18,689 bases of DNA. Source: JAVVSR01 sp964604875 (GTDB lineage: Bacteria > Bacillota > Clostridia > Christensenellales > CAG-917). Location of the stretch: the NCBI GenBank assembly GCA_964604875.1, contig CAZSAC010000035.1, positions 1 through 18,689 on the forward strand, written 5' to 3'. The notes beneath the pieces are model-generated. The model did no database searches. It was not told where the DNA came from and worked only from the letters and a program-made list of their open reading frames with translations. Position numbers and translations under genes: made by a program. Shown here piece by piece: positions 14,404 through 18,689 of this stretch; position 1 is the stretch's first letter; each line of letters opens with the position of its first letter.

Positions 14404-15492
14404 TTACACCTCATCTATCCAGTTTGCACCCTGAGGAGCAAGCTTAATTGCGGCGTTTCCGCCTTCGTTTGAAGCCGCTGTCTTGACGGCAGAACCCTTA
14501 ACTTCGTCCTTTTCAAATTCGGAAGAGATAACTTCCAAAACGTTTTTAACGATACCTTCGGCGTCAATTTCGTGCATAGCCATAAGGTCTTCGTGCAAGC
14601 CGATAGCCGAGAATTTATCCTGCAAGCCTAGTTTTCTGAATGCGCACGCCTTACCTGCTTCGATGACTACCTCTGCAACAGCCGAGCCTAGTCCGCCGAT
14701 AACGGTATGGTCTTCCACCGTCACGATACGACGAGTGTCTTTAACTGCGCTTAAAACAGCTTCTCTGTCAATAGGCTTTAGTGTATGCATATTCAACACG
14801 CGAGCTTTGATACCGTGGTCAAATTCCAAAATTTTTGCCGCTTGAACTGCTTGATATACGCAGCTTCCACAAGCGATGATTGTAATATCGGAGCCTTCGT
14901 GCAATAAAACCGCCTTGCCAACTTCAAAGCCGTATTTATCGTCAGCGTAAACCGTTTGGTCAAAACCACGATTGATACGAATATAGAACGGGCCGGGTGT
15001 CTTTGCCGCAGCCTCAACCGCCAAACCTGTTTCGATACCGTCTGCGGGGCAGATAAGCGTCATATTAACCAAACCGCGGATAACTGCAAAGTCTTCGATA
15101 GCGTGGTGAGTTGAACCCGCTTGACCGAATGACGTGCCGCCGTGCGTTCCGATAATCTTAACGTTTACGTTTTGATAACAAATATCCGTATGGATTTGAT
15201 CCAAAGAACGTAAAGACGCAAACACTGAGAAAGAGCTTGCAAACGGGATAAATCCGCATTTTGCCAAACCGGAAGCAACGCCGTACATATTTTGCTCGGC
15301 AATACCTACGTTAAATATTCTCTCGGGGAATTGTTTTGCAAAGTCTCCGATTTTGGTTGACCCTTGAAGGTCTGCGGTAAGAGCAACGATTCTTGGATTC
15401 TCGGCTCCTAATTTTGCCAAAGTTTTGCCGTATATTTCAGCCGTCGCCATAGATGTGCTTTCAACGGCGGTATAAACTAATCCTCCTGCCAT
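14404..15492 (-). CDS. Transketolase, C-terminal half
   Basis: This 362-residue protein is the pyrimidine-binding plus C-terminal domain of a split transketolase. Glu66 in NVGIAEQNM is the catalytic glutamate that activates thiamine diphosphate, and SFGQAGSTHH (121-130) is the expected substrate-side loop. The ketoacid-dehydrogenase-type C domain follows (ITIIACGSCVYQA to the 320s). A tail of about 38 residues (325-362), rich in Ala, Gly and Lys, extends beyond the usual end near 310-320. The start at 15492 has AGGAGGG upstream and adds 14 residues before the MATAEIYGKTL that resembles the normal N-terminus. It pairs with the N half two bases upstream; together they should form the active enzyme, transferring a two-carbon ketol unit. 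Confidence 0.92.
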   Translation of the reverse strand: MAGGLVYTAVESTSMATAEIYGKTLAKLGAENPRIVALTADLQGSTKIGDFAKQFPERIFNVGIAEQNMYGVASGLAKCGFIPFASSFSVFASLRSLDQIHTDICYQNVNVKIIGTHGGTSFGQAGSTHHAIEDFAVIRGLVNMTLICPADGIETGLAVEAAAKTPGPFYIRINRGFDQTVYADDKYGFEVGKAVLLHEGSDITIIACGSCVYQAVQAAKILEFDHGIKARVLNMHTLKPIDREAVLSAVKDTRRIVTVEDHTVIGGLGSAVAEVVIEAGKACAFRKLGLQDKFSAIGLHEDLMAMHEIDAEGIVKNVLEVISSEFEKDEVKGSAVKTAASNEGGNAAIKLAPQGANWIDEV

Positions 15493-15494
15493 AA

Positions 15495-16364
15495 TTATTT
15501 ACCCTCCTTTTCTGCTCTTGCTAATCTTGCTTTAAATGTTTCGTCAAGGTCTTTTAAGCATTTTTCATATCTGTCGTCGTCAATAGCGCCATAGTGCCAT
15601 TTGTGTGTGCCTGCGGTAAGCGTTGTGCCGTAACCCTTGATGGTGTCGGCAATAATGCAGACAGGTTTTTCGGTTGCATTTTTTGCATACTCTATCGCGT
15701 CATATAGCGCAACGATATCGTGTCCGGGAACGACTTTTGTATCAAAACCAAAGGCTGTCCACTTATCGGCAAACGGTTCCAGCGCCATAATATCTTCGGT
15801 GTTGCCGTCAATCATAAAGTGGTTACGGTCAACAATCGTAATTAAATTTGTAGCCTTGAAATGAGCGGTTGCCATAGCAGCCTCCCAAACCGAACCCTCG
15901 TCGCATTCGCCGTCGCCCAAAATGCAGAAAGTTTTATAGGATTTTTTATCCAATCTTGCCGCTAACGCCATACCAAGCGCGATGGACGGACCATGTCCCA
16001 ACGAACCTGTTGACGCGTCTAAGCCTTTAACCTTGTTGCTGTCTAAGTGCATACCTAATTTGCTTCCCGTTAGGTTGAAGGTTTTGAGGTCTTCTTTGTC
16101 GATTAATCCTAAGTCGGCGAACAAGCCTGCAAGCGCGATACCTGCGTGCCCTTTGGATACAACGCATCTGTCACGGTCGGGATTTGAATAATCCTTGGGG
16201 TCGAAATTCATACATTTATGATATAAAACGGTCATAATATCCAACACGCTAAGTCCGCCACCTAAGTGACCGCTTCCCGCGCAGTGGGTTGTATAAAGAC
16301 AAAGCTTTCTAAGCTCATCGGCTTTTTTCTCCAGCCTTATCCATTCCTGTTTTGATAAACTCAT
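15495..16364 (-). CDS. Transketolase, N-terminal half
   Basis: This 289-residue protein is the thiamine diphosphate-binding subunit of a split transketolase. The cofactor motif runs from GDGE (150-153) to Asn181 in VDRN, with the family spacing; substrate-side histidines are in SGHLGG (31-36), KGHAG (71-75) and SLGHG (121-125). The length is normal for separate N halves. It has AGGAGG upstream and begins 17 nt after the aminotransferase stop. Split transketolases serve both the pentose phosphate pathway and specialised sugar or aromatic pathways; the setting among aminotransferases and SCP2-like proteins, with no pentose phosphate partner, favours a specialised role (inference). Confidence 0.93.
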   Translation of the reverse strand: MSLSKQEWIRLEKKADELRKLCLYTTHCAGSGHLGGGLSVLDIMTVLYHKCMNFDPKDYSNPDRDRCVVSKGHAGIALAGLFADLGLIDKEDLKTFNLTGSKLGMHLDSNKVKGLDASTGSLGHGPSIALGMALAARLDKKSYKTFCILGDGECDEGSVWEAAMATAHFKATNLITIVDRNHFMIDGNTEDIMALEPFADKWTAFGFDTKVVPGHDIVALYDAIEYAKNATEKPVCIIADTIKGYGTTLTAGTHKWHYGAIDDDRYEKCLKDLDETFKARLARAEKEGK

Positions 16365-16381
16365 ATATATTTCCTCCTATA

Positions 16382-17671
16382 CTATTTAATATAATTAGCG
16401 TCAGGATGCGCCTTACGCACAACCTTATATGCTTCATCGGCGACTTCCCAAGTATATTGGATATCAGCGTCGGACAAAGCGTAGTTGATGAAGTGATTGT
16501 GGTGACTTGTAAAGAATACGCCACGTTTGACGCATTCTGCAACCCACTCTTGGTGCAAAATTGTGGAAGGATAGTCGTTTTTAAGGCGGAGATAGAACAT
16601 AGCCGGCTCACCCGTTACGCTCAAATCAAAGCCGTTATCCTTGGCGATTTCTTTAAGTCCATCGCTTAATTTCTTGCCTTTCTTAGCGTTTTCCTCAACA
16701 ACGTTTAACGCCTTAGCTTTCTTTAAGCACGCAATGCCTGCCGCAAACGGAACGGCGGATAGCCAGTAACTGCCCGTATAAGCTATATCGGAAGTAGCGT
16801 TGATAAGCTCTTTCCTGCCACAAATAGCCGATACGTTGTAGCCGTTGGCGATAGCCTTGCAATAGCAAGCCAAGTCAGCCTTAATGCCATAGTGATAGTC
16901 GCTGCCCTTAACGTCGATTCTAAACCCTGCGCGTACGTCGTCGAAAATCAATACTACGCCGTTATCATCGCAGATTTTGCGGATTTTTTGCCAATAGCCT
17001 TCTGCGGGCAAAATGTTATCGCAGAAGTTGCCGTGCATATAAGGAGTTGCGATAAACGCGGCAATCTCACCGGGATATTTTTTGCACAACGCCTCAAATT
17101 GCTCGGGAGCGTCCCAATCAATATAAAGATTGTTTACCAAATCTTCTTCGGTAACGCCGGAGTATCCTATTTTTTGCATCCAGGGAGCAACGCCGTGATA
17201 CCAGCCTTTTGTTAGTACAATTTTTTTGCGGTTGGTGTACGCGCGGGCTATCATAACCGAAAACGCAGTCACGTCACCGCCGTTTTTTGCAAAGAACGCC
17301 CAGTCTGCCATATTGATTGTATTGCAAATTTCCTCTGCAAAATCAACAGTAATAGGGCTTATTAAAGTGGTGCAGTCGCCTAACTTGCGTTGGGCTGCCG
17401 CCGCTGCGTCAACATCGGGGTCGTTATAGCCCAAAAAGTTGGGGCCGTATCCGCACATATAGTCGATAATTTTATTGCCGTCTACATCCCAAATGTATGC
17501 GCCCTGCGCTTTGGACATATAAAGCGGATAGGATGATACGGGAACCATACAGCCTTCAGAGGGGCCGAGGTGTCCGTAAATACCCGCCGGAATACATTTT
17601 AAGGCTCTTTTGAAAGTCTCTTGACTTTTGGTTACGTCAATTACGGGCTTTGGTTCATAATTCAATTTCAT
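16382..17671 (-). CDS. Class III aminotransferase, glutamate-1-semialdehyde aminomutase-like (second)
   Basis: This 429-residue PLP enzyme belongs to aminotransferase class III and is close in length to glutamate-1-semialdehyde aminomutase. Visible are KAQGAYIWDVDGNKIIDY (54-71), the ring-stacking region KNGGDVTAFSVMIARAY (129-145), cofactor Asp244 in IFDDVRAGFR and the likely Schiff-base Lys272 in CYCKAIANGY. Small departures from the family are DDV for DEV and GGDVT for SGTEA, so its substrate probably differs from that of the 501-residue member at 7895-9400. AGGAGG sits in the 13-nt gap after the SCP2-like gene, and the transketolase halves follow, so the amino transfer and the ketol transfer are coregulated. 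Confidence 0.88.
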   Translation of the reverse strand: MKLNYEPKPVIDVTKSQETFKRALKCIPAGIYGHLGPSEGCMVPVSSYPLYMSKAQGAYIWDVDGNKIIDYMCGYGPNFLGYNDPDVDAAAAAQRKLGDCTTLISPITVDFAEEICNTINMADWAFFAKNGGDVTAFSVMIARAYTNRKKIVLTKGWYHGVAPWMQKIGYSGVTEEDLVNNLYIDWDAPEQFEALCKKYPGEIAAFIATPYMHGNFCDNILPAEGYWQKIRKICDDNGVVLIFDDVRAGFRIDVKGSDYHYGIKADLACYCKAIANGYNVSAICGRKELINATSDIAYTGSYWLSAVPFAAGIACLKKAKALNVVEENAKKGKKLSDGLKEIAKDNGFDLSVTGEPAMFYLRLKNDYPSTILHQEWVAECVKRGVFFTSHHNHFINYALSDADIQYTWEVADEAYKVVRKAHPDANYIK

Positions 17672-17684
17672 AATTTTTCCCTCC

Positions 17685-18440
17685 TTACTGTAGGTAAACG
17701 CTGACCAGATTCAATAGCTTAGCCATTTGCTCTAGCATATCTAACGCGCCCTTAACTTGGAACTTGCCACTACCCATACCGCCGAAACTGCTGTCTTTAC
17801 CGTTTAAAAGATTGTGCGCAAATTCCATATCGGCAAACACCATTGATGATTTCCATTCTTTAGGTTCGCCAAGAGTGCAACTGAGTTTACCGCCTTTTGC
17901 CTCGATACCTGCGCAAGGACCGTTGGGAACGCCTGCCGAGATAACGCCGTCAGAAATTCTGCGGGCGACAATCTTGCCGATTTTATCGCTGTTGGCAACT
18001 TCGCACAAAGCAAATAACGCCGTATAGATTGTTAGAGTTGTGTTGATTTTGAAAAATTCAGGGTCCTCAAACAGTTTTGGGTCGGAAGGTTGCAGATAGT
18101 ATGACAATCTTTCGGCAAGCTTTGTAAACTGGTTAAGCAAGAATCCGACTTTAAATACGTTGTAAAAAATCGGAATAGTTTTTTCACCGTCGATAAGCTT
18201 ATTGAAATGCTCCGGCGAGGAAAAATACAGCTTTAAAGCCGCGCTTTGTTTACCTCTGTAAAACTTGCATTTGCCATTTTCAAATTTTAGTGTTGCGCTT
18301 CCAACGTCAACAACGTTGAATTGAACTGATAGTTTGACATCCTTGATGATTTCCTTTGCTTGAGCGTCGAGCTCACATAAATCTTCAAGGTTTCTAAGAA
18401 CAGCAAAGAGATTGATTTTCGCCTTGGTGGTTGTGTCCAT
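17685..18440 (-). CDS. SCP2-like lipid-binding protein (operon's first gene)
   Basis: This 251-residue protein appears to hold two SCP2-like units, about 30-120 and 160-250. The second shows the clearest pattern: a strand MVFADMEFAHNLLNGK, a loop, then GKFQVKGALDMLEQMAKLLNLV at the C-terminus, as in SCP2 domains whose last helix caps a lipid tunnel. The first contains LKLYFSSPEHFNKLIDGE followed by a hydrophobic helix. No signal peptide is present. It has AAGGGGG before the ATG at 18440 and is first after a strong promoter. It is related in plan, though not closely in sequence, to the last gene of the operon. Function is unknown; a carrier for a hydrophobic intermediate is the simplest idea. 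Confidence 0.68.
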   Translation of the reverse strand: MDTTTKAKINLFAVLRNLEDLCELDAQAKEIIKDVKLSVQFNVVDVGSATLKFENGKCKFYRGKQSAALKLYFSSPEHFNKLIDGEKTIPIFYNVFKVGFLLNQFTKLAERLSYYLQPSDPKLFEDPEFFKINTTLTIYTALFALCEVANSDKIGKIVARRISDGVISAGVPNGPCAGIEAKGGKLSCTLGEPKEWKSSMVFADMEFAHNLLNGKDSSFGGMGSGKFQVKGALDMLEQMAKLLNLVSVYLQ

Positions 18441-18470
18441 AAAAACCCCCTTATAATTTTTAATATATTA

Positions 18471-18499
18471 ATTCTAACACAGCTTTTTTGCTATTTCAA
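18471..18499 (-). promoter_or_regulatory. Strong promoter of the SCP2-aminotransferase-transketolase operon
   Basis: On the minus strand -35 TTGAAA (18494-18499), 17-bp spacer and -10 TAGAAT (18471-18476) with an extended TG (TGTTAGAAT). It lies about 30 nt upstream of the first start codon. Confidence 0.82.
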
Positions 18500-18689
18500 G
18501 GCATATTTCTAAAACTTATTTTGTTTTAAACATTTTCATATAGTTGTAACGAATTTTTTGTAGGTTTGTCTAGTTTTTCTCTAAAAATCGTACAATTTCG
18601 CCCTTAAAAATATATTGTGAAACAAACTGTTTGATTTTGTTTACTATTTTGTCAAAGTGTGGTAAATTGTTTACAAAAGTTTTTAGGGG
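18500..18689. promoter_or_regulatory. AT-rich upstream region with repeated short boxes
   Basis: No gene is seen in this stretch. It holds a direct repeat TTGTTTAC (18637-18644 and 18667-18674, 30 bp apart) and an 11-bp inverted repeat CAAAC-T-GTTTG (18623-18633). A weak plus-strand promoter (TTTACT at 18640, TAAATT at 18663) may serve a divergent gene past the right edge. Binding sites are plausible but unproven in DNA this AT-rich. Confidence 0.35.

Noticed and set aside
14404..16364. The split transketolase as 1-deoxyxylulose-5-phosphate synthase
   Set aside because: DXS is a single chain of about 620 residues; separate N and C halves of these lengths with these motifs fit split transketolases.
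1..18689. Mobile elements, CRISPR arrays, tRNA or rRNA genes
   Set aside because: No transposase or integrase frame, regularly spaced repeat array, cloverleaf or rRNA-like stretch was seen on either strand.

Overview
The window looks like chromosomal DNA of an anaerobic, low-to-middling GC Firmicute, most likely a Clostridia-type bacterium. This rests on sequence features only: the gene order decarboxylase (yaaO-like) - tmk - holB - ricT known from Bacillus and Clostridium, an adjacent greA-lysS pair, a 55-residue clostridial 2[4Fe-4S] ferredoxin, strong GGAGG ribosome sites, sigma-A type promoters and U-tract terminators. No tRNA, rRNA, insertion sequence, CRISPR array or phage gene is visible, and no stretch longer than about 250 bases lacks a gene.

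Left part (1-7110, all on the minus strand): the start of a DUF4349-type lipoprotein running off the left edge; a small ferredoxin gene with its own promoter and terminator; the tightly overlapping set tmk-holB-ricT preceded by an Orn/Lys/Arg decarboxylase family gene; then a greA-lysS operon with a consensus promoter (TTGACA - 17 - TATAAT) and a terminator after lysS. This is mostly housekeeping: thymidylate supply, the replication clamp loader, regulation and RNA processing, transcript cleavage and lysyl-tRNA charging.

Right part (7237-18689): a metabolic island of about 11 kb that I cannot match to a named pathway. A plus-strand unit holds a TetR-type regulator, a class III (glutamate-1-semialdehyde aminomutase-like) aminotransferase, a terminator, and two overlapping class II aldolase paralogues; the first has lost all recognisable metal-binding and catalytic residues and the second keeps them. 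A minus-strand unit with a strong promoter at 18471-18499 and a terminator at 13536-13559 holds an SCP2-like protein, a second class III aminotransferase, a split transketolase (N half, C half) and a second SCP2-like protein, spaced 2-17 nt apart. A glycerate dehydrogenase/hydroxypyruvate reductase-like gene follows on the same strand. Two unrecognised membrane-associated proteins (10822-11976 minus, 12092-12583 plus) lie between.

Taken together (inference), the right part encodes two-carbon ketol transfer, aldol chemistry, two amino transfers and a 2-hydroxyacid/2-ketoacid step under TetR-type control, with two lipid-binding-type proteins at the first and last positions of the transketolase operon. 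The doubling of three functions (two aminotransferases, two aldolases, two SCP2-like proteins) and the dead aldolase partner are the most interesting features here.
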